Positions 8,888 to 16,313 of a stretch of 38,201 bases of DNA are shown in pieces. The notes under the pieces were generated by a model. It had not been told where the DNA came from and did not search any database. It worked only from the letters and a program-made list of their open reading frames with translations. Numbering within the stretch: the first letter of the stretch is position 1; every line of letters begins with the position of its first letter. Source of the stretch: Cyanobacteria bacterium GSL.Bin1 (lineage in GTDB: Bacteria; Cyanobacteriota; Cyanobacteriia; Cyanobacteriales; Rubidibacteraceae); NCBI GenBank assembly GCA_009909085.1, contig JAAANX010000157.1, positions 1 through 38,201 on the forward strand, in the 5' to 3' direction. The translations under genes and the position numbers were made by a program.

Positions 8888-9385
8888 TCAATGCTTGGGC
8901 TTGATCCACTCTTGCGATAACGGTGGCTCCCTTACCGGTGGCTCCTGATCAAACCGATACCATCCTTGTTGCTTCATTCGCAACTGTTGATAGTATGTCT
9001 TAAAATCATGTGTGTTAGCCCTCATTTTCTCTACCGACTTTGGCTGAGCGATGTCTTCTCGCCAGGCTTTTTTCTCCACTGTTCCCAGGACAAGATAGTC
9101 ATTACCAATTGCAGATGGATCTCGTTCCATGAATAAAGCTGTTAACAAATGCTCGACTTCATGCTTGTGCGCGATCAGCAAATCACAATCACCGCAATAG
9201 CGACAAGTATAATTCAAAGCAACAAGGTGCAGCGGATCAATATGGATTAGCAACGGAACCTTACGCTGCCCTGTTTTCTTTTCACAGAAAGGACACCGTG
9301 ACATGCGCTCATCAGGATACGGATTGAAAACAAAATTATACGCAGAAGGCATGCCACCAAACTGAAACTTCTTCGTTTTTGACAT
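8888..9385 (-). CDS. Zinc-ribbon protein of unknown function
   Basis: A 165-residue soluble protein. Two Cys pairs (CPFC near residue 32, CRYCGDC near residue 61) suggest one bound zinc ion. A helical, charged C-terminal half includes HKHEVEHLLTALF, KTYYQQLRMKQQGW and a Pro-rich end (EPPVREPPL). GAGGTGA precedes the ATG at good spacing. I do not recognise a named family. The gene starts about 110 bases beyond an attC-like site and points away from it, the position expected for the next gene of an integron cassette array, although no attC was found after its stop. Sequence transfer is therefore possible but unproven. Confidence 0.7.
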   Translation of the reverse strand: MSKTKKFQFGGMPSAYNFVFNPYPDERMSRCPFCEKKTGQRKVPLLIHIDPLHLVALNYTCRYCGDCDLLIAHKHEVEHLLTALFMERDPSAIGNDYLVLGTVEKKAWREDIAQPKSVEKMRANTHDFKTYYQQLRMKQQGWYRFDQEPPVREPPLSQEWIKPKH

Positions 9386-9493
9386 TACTCACCTCAAATC
9401 ATCGGTTGTTTGTACCCGTTAACGCTTCTGAAAGCTCAACAGCCACTTCAATACCCACTCACCAGAAAACAAGTCAATTTTACTAGATATTTG

Positions 9494-9570
9494 CCCACCT
9501 AACGTTTGAACTCACTGGTTTTTACAAAGCGCAGCGGAGTAAAAATCCAGTGCAGTGATTTGTTATGTGC
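9494..9570 (-). other. attC-like recombination site (integron cassette type)
   Basis: On the minus strand the site opens with GCACATAAC and closes with GTTAGGTGGG, so the closing core matches GTTRRRY exactly (GTTAGGT) and the arms pair with one mismatch. A nine-base unpaired segment follows on each side. Next comes an inner stem of 13 bp (CACTGG then TTTTTAC, at 9513–9525, against 9539–9552) with one extra unpaired base (T at 9546) and a 13-base loop. Outer R box, central spacer, inner L box, an extrahelical base and total length near 77 are the recognised architecture of attC sites. A stop codon lies three bases before it on the same strand, as in a cassette. No integrase gene is present. 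Confidence 0.55.
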
Positions 9571-9572
9571 TT

Positions 9573-9782
9573 TCATTCTTTTTTAACTTTTGGCAATCCT
9601 AGCTCTGTTCTTAACCTATTCCTTATCAAGATATTTAAATCTGTCATTAATTTAAGCCACTCAGGATTTTTCGGTTGAGTTGTAATTAAATTTGTAATTT
9701 TTTCAATCAACTCAATTTCATCATCATAACCGTATAAATAAAACGATACCTGTATATCATTAAAGCCATCCAGAGACTTAGT
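9573..9782 (-). pseudogene. Truncated ORF abutting the attC-like site
   Basis: The minus strand between in-frame stops at 9785–9783 and 9575–9573 is open for 69 codons, with a natural protein-like composition: FNDIQVSFYLYGYDDEIELI, then EWLKLMTDLNILIRNRLRTELGLPKVKKE. It has no ATG, GTG or TTG near its 5' end; the first ATG is at about codon 46. It therefore looks like the 3' remnant of a cassette gene whose front part was lost. The TGA sits three bases before the attC-like site. Family not recognised. Confidence 0.4.
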
Positions 9783-9907
9783 TTAAGGAATTGAAGAGTT
9801 TTTGACTCAATTTAGCGGTAGAAGAAAATGTAGCTGCGTTTACCCAGAATCAAGCTTTAATTGCGATTTTCCTATATCCTAAGCATTAAGGAAGGAGCTA
9901 ATTCACT

Positions 9908-10492
9908 ATGAATGCCATCAAAATTCCGACAGGGTTTAAGGTAACACCTGAACAGTTTGATGAACTTGCGGTTTCTAACAGTGAGGTTCGTATGGAGTTG
10001 ACAGCAGAAGGAGAACTGATTGTTATGCCGCCCACTGGAGGAACAGCCGGGAGAAAAAACTTTAAGTTAAATGTCCTGTTTGGCGTTTGGGTGGAACAAG
10101 ACGGAACAGGAGTCGGTTTCGACTCATCAACAATTTTTGTTCTTCCTAGCGGGGCGAGACGGTCTCCCGATGTGGCTTGGGTGAGATGGGAGCGTTGGAA
10201 TGCTCTAACTTCAGAACAACAAGACGGCTTTCCGCACATTGCGCCTGATTTTGTAATTGAGTTAGTCAGTCCGAGCGATTTGAAGTCTCAGCGCTACGAA
10301 GACTTGCAACAAAAGATGCAGGAATATCTAGACAATGGCGTGAGATTGGGATGGCTAATTGAACCAAACACGAAAACCGTAGAAATTTATCGTCTCGGGA
10401 AAACGGTTGAGATTCTGCAAAGCCCAAAAACACTAATGGGAGAAGATGTATTACCTGGCTTTACACTTGAGCTAGAGCCGATCTGGAGCTGA
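9908..10492 (+). CDS. Uma2 family (DUF820) endonuclease-like protein
   Basis: A 194-residue protein with the complete Uma2 core: GELIVMPPTGG near residue 40, RRSPDVAWVRWERW, PDFVIELVSPSD and YLDNGVRLGWLIEPNTKTVEIY. The fold is the PD-(D/E)XK nuclease fold; the conserved Asp (SPDVAW) and Glu (VIELVSP) are present. Uma2 genes are greatly expanded in cyanobacteria and their role is not settled. AAGGAAGGAG lies just upstream at good spacing. It stands alone. Two more Uma2 loci are in this window: one intact at 31106 and one broken at 34327. Confidence 0.9.
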   Translation: MNAIKIPTGFKVTPEQFDELAVSNSEVRMELTAEGELIVMPPTGGTAGRKNFKLNVLFGVWVEQDGTGVGFDSSTIFVLPSGARRSPDVAWVRWERWNALTSEQQDGFPHIAPDFVIELVSPSDLKSQRYEDLQQKMQEYLDNGVRLGWLIEPNTKTVEIYRLGKTVEILQSPKTLMGEDVLPGFTLELEPIWS

Positions 10493-10768
10493 AACGTTTT
10501 AGAATTACTTCCAAGTCAAGTGTTTCCCCATTCATTAGAACTTTGTGGAATCCAAACACTTATTTTTAGGTCTAACTAAAGTTGGCTTGAGAACTGGTAA
10601 CTGGTCAATCCTTCTCGTTTAAAGGTGGTGCTCATTGGTGGAAGTAGGGAAAAGGACCAAAGGACAGTGGGAAAGATGATTTCTAATGTTCCTTGTTCCT
10701 TTCCCCTTGTATTTTAGACTTAGGATCTTAAATCCTGTGACGAATGACTAAGAACCAATAACAAACTT

Positions 10769-12136
10769 ATGACTATTGAAAAGACGAGTTCTGACCTTTC
10801 TCTCTCCCGTTGGCGCGGGGGAAGTTTTGTGTATCGGTTAGTGGGGTTATTTTCCCCGTGGCGGGAGGGGAGTTATCTGTTGCAATGGGCGGAACCACTG
10901 GGTATGGTAATCATGGGGTTAGTATTGGCATTAGCCCCTTTTGTCTCTTCAACATTGGTGGGAGTATTGCTCATTGCAGGGGCTGGATATTGGGGAATTT
11001 TAACCCTATCCGAACGTAATATTATTGGTTTAACTCCCATTCATCTTTTGGTTTTGTTGTATTGGGGAATCGCGACGGTAGCAGTTGCTTTCTCTCCGGT
11101 GAAAGCCGAAGCGTTTAGCGGTTGGGTAAAGTTAACCCTCTATTTATTATGGTTTGCTCTCTCGGCGCGGGTGTTAAGATTGCCTTCCCTTCGCAATTGG
11201 ACGATCGCGCTGTATCTGTTAGTTTCCCTGGTCATCAGTGTCTATGGCATTCGGCAAGAAATTTTTGGCGTGGAACAACTGGCGACTTGGAATGATCCGG
11301 AGTCGGAATTAGCTGAAGCAACCCGGGCTTACAGTTATTTAGGCAATCCCAACTTACTGGCTGGCTATTTACTCAGCGCGATCGCGCTATCTCTCTCCGC
11401 ACTCTGGGTTTGGCAGACTTGGCTGCAAAAAGGCGTTGCCCTCACGGCTTTATTAGCCAATACCTACTGTCTCTATGCAACGGACTCTCGTGGCGGCTGG
11501 ATTGCAATGGTCGGGCTATTAACGATTTATCTCTTACTCCTCTATTACTGGTATCGCGATACCTTACCGCAGTTTTGGCGAATCTGGTTACTGCCGTTAG
11601 TCTTTGCCTTTTTCGTGGGCTTAATCTTAGCAGCAATTACCTTCGTGGAACCGTTGCGACTGCGAGTGATGAGCATTTTTGCCGGACGAGAAGACAGCAG
11701 CAATAATTTCCGATTAACGGTTTGGTATGCCGTCTTGGAGATGATTCGCGATCGTCCTGGGCTGGGAATTGGACCCGGAAATGAGGCTTTTAACGCGGTT
11801 TATCCCCTTTATCAACGCCCAAACTATACGGCTTTGAGTGCCTATTCCATTTACTTGGAAATTATCGTGGAAACGGGCTTGATCGGCTTTAGCGTGTTTT
11901 TAGGGTTACTGGGAACCCTTGCCTATCACGGTTGGCAAAAAATCAGGTCTTTGCGGGCAATTGGCGAACGAGAAGGCTTTTGGGTCATTGGCGCGATCGC
12001 TGCAATCGCCGGAATGTTAACCCACGGTTTAGTGGATACCGTATGGTATCGCCCCGAAATTAGCACCCTTTGGTGGTTAATGGTGGCTTTAGTCGCTAGC
12101 TATTATCCGCAAATTGATTCTGCTGATAACAACTAA
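10769..12136 (+). CDS. ictB: IctB family protein (putative bicarbonate transporter / O-antigen ligase-like)
   Basis: A 455-residue polytopic membrane protein with about ten hydrophobic helices. A conserved Wzy_C/O-antigen-ligase core follows a large loop: TRAYSYLGNPNLLAGYLL, YATDSRGGWIAMVG, NFRLTVWYAVLEMIRDRPGLGIGPGNEAFNAVYP and SIYLEIIVETGLIGF. IctB was first proposed as an inorganic-carbon transporter, but the fold matches glycan ligases, so the true activity is uncertain. The gene stands alone and ends six bases from the convergent cobA stop. Confidence 0.85.
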   Translation: MTIEKTSSDLSLSRWRGGSFVYRLVGLFSPWREGSYLLQWAEPLGMVIMGLVLALAPFVSSTLVGVLLIAGAGYWGILTLSERNIIGLTPIHLLVLLYWGIATVAVAFSPVKAEAFSGWVKLTLYLLWFALSARVLRLPSLRNWTIALYLLVSLVISVYGIRQEIFGVEQLATWNDPESELAEATRAYSYLGNPNLLAGYLLSAIALSLSALWVWQTWLQKGVALTALLANTYCLYATDSRGGWIAMVGLLTIYLLLLYYWYRDTLPQFWRIWLLPLVFAFFVGLILAAITFVEPLRLRVMSIFAGREDSSNNFRLTVWYAVLEMIRDRPGLGIGPGNEAFNAVYPLYQRPNYTALSAYSIYLEIIVETGLIGFSVFLGLLGTLAYHGWQKIRSLRAIGEREGFWVIGAIAAIAGMLTHGLVDTVWYRPEISTLWWLMVALVASYYPQIDSADNN

Positions 12137-12142
12137 TTATGC

Positions 12143-12898
12143 TCATTGAGTCTGTAATACTTCATGCAGATTAACGACCTTGCCAATTACAGCGATCGCG
12201 GGTGCAGAAAAATTTTCTTTTTCCTTTTGCTCAATAATGGTATCGAGAGAACCAATGAGGTCTTGTTGTTCCGCACAAGTTCCCCAACGAATCAAAGCAA
12301 TGGGAGTCTCACCACTTAAGCCAGCACTCTTTAATTGTTCAATAATATGGCTGAGATTCTGAACCCCCATATAAATTACAATGGTTTCCGAACCGTGCGC
12401 GATCGCGTGCCAATTGACTTGAGGACGATATTTTCCTACTGATTCATGTCCAGTGACAAAAGTGACTGAGGAACTCATATCGCGATGGGTTAAGGGAATA
12501 CCCGCATAAGCTGGTGCGGCAACACCAGAGGTAATTCCGGGGACTACTTCTACCGGAACACCAGCAGCGATTAAATCGCCCATTTCTTCGCCCCCACGCC
12601 CAAATACGAAGGGATCCCCTCCTTTAAGGCGCACAACAATCGCATTGGTCTGTGCTTTTTCAATCAGAAGCTGGGTGGTTTCGGATTGTAACTTGGAATG
12701 TCGTCCCCGTCGCTTCCCTGCATTAATTTTTTCCGCTTGGGGATTAATCATGCCTAAAATAGCGCTACTAACCAAAGCATCATAAATGACAACATCGGCA
12801 TGTTCGAGAAGGGTTTTGCCTTTGAGAGTAAATAATCCGGGATCCCCGGGTCCAGCGCCAACTAAATAGACTTTACCAAGCGGTTGTTGATGGGTCAT
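12143..12898 (-). CDS. cobA: Uroporphyrinogen-III C-methyltransferase
   Basis: A 251-residue enzyme that adds two SAM-derived methyl groups to uroporphyrinogen III to form precorrin-2, the branch point to siroheme and cobalamin. Visible motifs are the N-terminal VYLVGAGPGDPGLFTLKG, GKRRGRHSKLQSET, VRLKGGDPFVFGRGGEE and VVPGITSGVAAPAYAGIPLTHR. It is the stand-alone form, without a CysG fusion. Its ATG overlaps the sirB stop by four bases, so the two are cotranscribed and probably translationally coupled, which fits siroheme synthesis. Confidence 0.95.
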   Translation of the reverse strand: MTHQQPLGKVYLVGAGPGDPGLFTLKGKTLLEHADVVIYDALVSSAILGMINPQAEKINAGKRRGRHSKLQSETTQLLIEKAQTNAIVVRLKGGDPFVFGRGGEEMGDLIAAGVPVEVVPGITSGVAAPAYAGIPLTHRDMSSSVTFVTGHESVGKYRPQVNWHAIAHGSETIVIYMGVQNLSHIIEQLKSAGLSGETPIALIRWGTCAEQQDLIGSLDTIIEQKEKENFSAPAIAVIGKVVNLHEVLQTQ

Positions 12899-13668
12899 AC
12901 AATCATTTCTTTAATAATGAGATCAGCAAGGGGGAGGTGACGACTTAAGGGGCGTCCAAACTGTAACTGAACTTGTGGCAATTGGGCTTGTAGGGTGTCA
13001 ACCTGCTGCGCGATCGCGTCAGTAATGCCACCAGGAAACAGAAAATAAGGCACAATTTCAATCGCCAGTATCCCTGAGCGCACTAAGCTCGTCACTTGTT
13101 CGCTCAACGTCGGAGAAACTGACCAATAGGCGGGTTTGAGTCCTACTTGTTGCGCCAAGCGTTCCAGCGGCTGATTGCCCCCTGGGCGACGACTCCCATG
13201 CGAAATTATTATTTTAGCGGAGTGGGTCGCATCTGAGAAGGCAGCCTGCAATTGTTTTGCCATTAAAGGGGATTGTCCCAAATAAGGCTTAAGGGTAATC
13301 CGCATTTGATGACCGACTGCTTGCTGGGCAATTTTGACCGCTTCGGGAATATCTTCTCGGACGTGAACCCCTGGTAGGAGAAAAAGGGGAAGGACTTGTA
13401 ATTCTGTGATGCCTTTTGGTGCGAGTTGCTGGCTTAATTGCGCGATCGCGTTCTCTAATGACAACGGGGCTAACTCTAAAGCGGCTGTATACACAGGCGG
13501 CTGAGGAGGCTTCGTTAAAACCGCTGTTCGGATTCCCGGCTGTGCTGAAATCACAAATTCTTCAGCAAGTTGATGTTGGATCTGTTCGGCTAATCGATCC
13601 ATTTCTTGCTGGGGGCGCGGGTCGCGACTCCCATGATAGACCAAAAGGTAAGCAGTTTTTTCTAACAA
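12895..13668 (-). CDS. sirB: Sirohydrochlorin chelatase (CbiX/SirB type)
   Basis: A 257-residue protein with two CbiX-type halves. The first begins TAYLLVYHGSRDPRPQQEMDRLAEQI, and the second has AKIIISHGSRRPGGNQPLERLA; each HGSR motif carries a metal-ligand His. It should insert iron (or cobalt) into sirohydrochlorin, following the CobA step encoded by the overlapping downstream gene. The only possible start is the TTG at 13668: an in-frame TAG lies two codons upstream and the conserved N-terminus begins at once. No obvious Shine-Dalgarno is present. Confidence 0.88.
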   Translation of the reverse strand: MLEKTAYLLVYHGSRDPRPQQEMDRLAEQIQHQLAEEFVISAQPGIRTAVLTKPPQPPVYTAALELAPLSLENAIAQLSQQLAPKGITELQVLPLFLLPGVHVREDIPEAVKIAQQAVGHQMRITLKPYLGQSPLMAKQLQAAFSDATHSAKIIISHGSRRPGGNQPLERLAQQVGLKPAYWSVSPTLSEQVTSLVRSGILAIEIVPYFLFPGGITDAIAQQVDTLQAQLPQVQLQFGRPLSRHLPLADLIIKEMIV

Positions 13669-13807
13669 CGGCTATAAATTGCAACTAAACTTAACGTCTA
13701 GTTTTATGATAACGAGCCAATCATTAAGATTTTGTATCATTTGCACCGACGAGTAGGCTATCAAATTTGTTTTGAGGCATAAGTGTCACCCTCTCGCCCC
13801 TTCTCCC

Positions 13808-13845
13808 TTGTCCCACCTCGACCCATCCTTTCAGAACTAACGGAC
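13808..13845 (-). repeat. Dispersed intergenic repeat, copy 1
   Basis: On the minus strand this 38-base segment (GAAAGGATGGGTCGAGGTGG in its middle) matches 34 of 38 bases of 37980–38017 on the plus strand. A looser relative ends at 21290. It lies just beyond the pdxH stop. The flanking G-rich sequence resembles the GGGAGA-type intergenic repeats common in cyanobacteria. Confidence 0.6.
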
Positions 13846-13847
13846 GA

Positions 13848-14498
13848 CTAAGGCGCTAACCGTTCTCGCAGCCAACTGCCATCCCCTTGTTGACGATAGC
13901 GTAACCGATCATGGAGGCGGTTGGGGCGACCTTGCCAAAATTCGATTTCCGTTGGAATCAGACGATACCCTCCCCAATTGGGTGGCTTGGGAATGGTTTC
14001 TTCCTCGTATTTGGGTTCCAATTCGGCAATTTTGTCTTCTATTACTACCCGTGAGGAAATCACCTGACTTTGCGGAGAAGCCCATGCCCCTAAGCGTGAA
14101 CCAAGAGGACGGCTGGCAAAATACTCTTCAGACTCTTGCTTTGATACTTTTTCTACGCGCCCATCAATGCGCACTTGTCGTTCTAATTCCGCCCACCAGA
14201 ACACTAAAGAAGCCCAAGGATTATCGGCTAATTGTTGCCCTTTCTGGCTGGCATAGTTGGTATAAAACACAAACCCATCTTCATCAAAGCCTTTTAAGAG
14301 AACAATGCGTGCAGAAGGTTTGCCCTCTGGTGTCGCGGTTGCCAGTGTCATGGCGTTGGGTTCTGGTAAATCTGCTGCTAGGGCTTGGTCAAACCAAGTT
14401 TGAAACTGAGTAAAAGGGTTGGAATCGGCTTCTGTTTCGTTCAAACCGGCACGAGTATAGTTGCGACGTAAATCAGCAACATTCGACGTAGCATTCAT
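13848..14498 (-). CDS. pdxH: Pyridoxamine 5'-phosphate oxidase
   Basis: A 216-residue FMN enzyme that oxidises pyridoxine or pyridoxamine 5'-phosphate to PLP. It begins [19 protein letters not shown]. It carries [34 protein letters not shown], the FMN-binding [34 protein letters not shown] and the C-terminal [15 protein letters not shown], where the conserved Arg and His bind substrate phosphate. A GTG three codons upstream (14507) is an alternative start, but the ATG at 14498 is better placed after AGAAGAG. It stands alone; length is normal. Confidence 0.95.
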   Translation of the reverse strand: MNATSNVADLRRNYTRAGLNETEADSNPFTQFQTWFDQALAADLPEPNAMTLATATPEGKPSARIVLLKGFDEDGFVFYTNYASQKGQQLADNPWASLVFWWAELERQVRIDGRVEKVSKQESEEYFASRPLGSRLGAWASPQSQVISSRVVIEDKIAELEPKYEEETIPKPPNWGGYRLIPTEIEFWQGRPNRLHDRLRYRQQGDGSWLRERLAP

Positions 14499-14603
14499 TG
14501 CAATCACTCTTCTTTCTTTCCTTCTTCTAACAATGATAAGCTGTTATTGATTTTATTTATTAGTGAATCACAAAAATTTAGATTTATTTTTTATTTGATT
14601 TTT

Positions 14604-16196
14604 ATGCAATTGAAACAACTGAATTGGTGGCGGATCAGTTTAGTCATTTTGATTATTTTAGGGATTTATTTACGCTTTACGAATCTCGACGGAAAAGTTT
14701 ATTGGGTTGATGAAGTCAAAACTTCTTTACGATCAGCAGGATATACAGAAAGTATGCTGATCGAAGAAACTCCCTTGGCGACTGTGCTCAATTTAAGTTT
14801 TTTACAAAACTATCAACAACTTGATGCTGCAACATCGTTTTGGCAAAGTATAAAAACAATTGCCTCTAGTGAGCATTCTCCCCTTTATTATATCCTTACT
14901 CGTTGCAGTATGGATATTTTTGGCAGTTCAATCAATCTTACTAGAGGAGTGGCCACTGTCATTAGTTTGTTTAGTTTACCTGCAATTTATTGGTTAAGTT
15001 TAGAAATTTTTTCCTCCATTTTAATTGCTGAAACTTCTCTCGGGCTAGTTGCTATTTCTCCCTTTCATATCATCTACGCCCAAGAAGCAAGAGAATACAG
15101 CTTACTTACGGTGATGATTATTTTAATGAGCGCCGTTTTTTTATGGGCAATGCGTCGCCCGACCCCTGCAAGTTGGTTGACTTATAGTGGAACCGTTGCC
15201 TTAGGTTTATATGCACATCCACTCGCTGGTTTAGTCTCTCTTGGACATGGCATTTATGCGTTATTTACTCAGCGGTGGCGGTTAAATACGGTTGTTTTAA
15301 TTTATAGTTTATATGCAGGTTTAGGTTTAATCCTTTTTATTCCCTGGATTTTAGTTTTTATTTTTAACGATGATCATATGGGGGAGTGGGTCCTTGAAGA
15401 TCTACCTTTACGCCTACTCTTACAACGATGGTTAATTAATATAGTGGGATCAGTTTATGACTTACAAATTGGCTATGCAAATCGTTTATTTGATGTTAAA
15501 AATTTTCAAGATATTCAGTTAAGTTTAACGCAACCTTGGGTTTATCTTTTACTCTTAATTTTAGCACTAATAGCTTACAGTTTTTATTTTTTATATCGTC
15601 AAGGAACTGAACAACAATGGTGGTTTATTGTTACTTTAATTGGGGCAACAGGGTTAGCATTAGTCGTTCCGGATTTAGTTAGTGGGGGACAACGTTCAAC
15701 GATTGGTCGTTACGCGATCGCGTGTCACCTAGGTGTGGATTTAGCTCTCGCTTATTGTTTAGGCACTTATCTCAAATTTGCCGTTAATTTTAATCGGAAA
15801 AATCTCTGGAAGATTATTTTTGTCGCAACATTTATCATTAGCATTTTTTCTAGTTTAATGATGCACAATGCTACGACTTGGTGGAATAAATACAGTAGCT
15901 ACTATAACCAAGAAGTTGCCGATATCATTAATCAATCGGAACAGCCTTTAGTCGTGGGGGATGTTGCTCGAATTGCACGAACTTTATCTTTAAGCCATCA
16001 TCTAGAACCAGAAACCAAGTTCATCTTTTTTAATGAACAAACAGCGCTGAAAATTCCAGAAACTTATACAGAAATTTATGTCTTTCGTCCACTTCAATCC
16101 TTATTAGACAGTTTGCAAGCGCAAAACTATCAGGTAGCGGTTCGCCACGAGAAAGGAAAACTTTGGCAAGTAAAAGCAGTAAATCGTACTCAATAA
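14604..16196 (+). CDS. GT39/ArnT-like polytopic glycosyltransferase
   Basis: A 530-residue membrane protein with about eleven hydrophobic helices and a soluble C-terminal end. The first loop has the acidic pair VYWVDEVKTS. The next loop holds SSEHSPLYYILTR, and IIYAQEAREYSLLTV follows. These are the DE, H-x-P-L-Y-Y and Q-E-A-R-x-Y signatures of the GT39/GT83-like lipid-linked sugar transferases. Acceptor and donor cannot be inferred; cell-envelope glycan or protein modification is likely. The ATG at 14604 is preferred to the upstream TTG at 14547. It is divergent from pdxH. A second enzyme of the same superfamily is at 24440. Confidence 0.8.
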   Translation: MQLKQLNWWRISLVILIILGIYLRFTNLDGKVYWVDEVKTSLRSAGYTESMLIEETPLATVLNLSFLQNYQQLDAATSFWQSIKTIASSEHSPLYYILTRCSMDIFGSSINLTRGVATVISLFSLPAIYWLSLEIFSSILIAETSLGLVAISPFHIIYAQEAREYSLLTVMIILMSAVFLWAMRRPTPASWLTYSGTVALGLYAHPLAGLVSLGHGIYALFTQRWRLNTVVLIYSLYAGLGLILFIPWILVFIFNDDHMGEWVLEDLPLRLLLQRWLINIVGSVYDLQIGYANRLFDVKNFQDIQLSLTQPWVYLLLLILALIAYSFYFLYRQGTEQQWWFIVTLIGATGLALVVPDLVSGGQRSTIGRYAIACHLGVDLALAYCLGTYLKFAVNFNRKNLWKIIFVATFIISIFSSLMMHNATTWWNKYSSYYNQEVADIINQSEQPLVVGDVARIARTLSLSHHLEPETKFIFFNEQTALKIPETYTEIYVFRPLQSLLDSLQAQNYQVAVRHEKGKLWQVKAVNRTQ

Positions 16197-16313
16197 CTCA
16201 CGGTTCATTCTCTAATTAAACCGGGTTAATTTACTTATTTACGGCTACTGGGTTTTGATACACTCTATCGGAATGATGACAAGGATGACCGATTGGCAAG
16301 CAGAAACCCACGA

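Noticed and set aside
14547-14603. TTG start and 19-codon extension of the first GT39-like gene
   Set aside because: The ATG at 14604 gives a normal short N-terminus before the first helix; the extension has no ribosome site.
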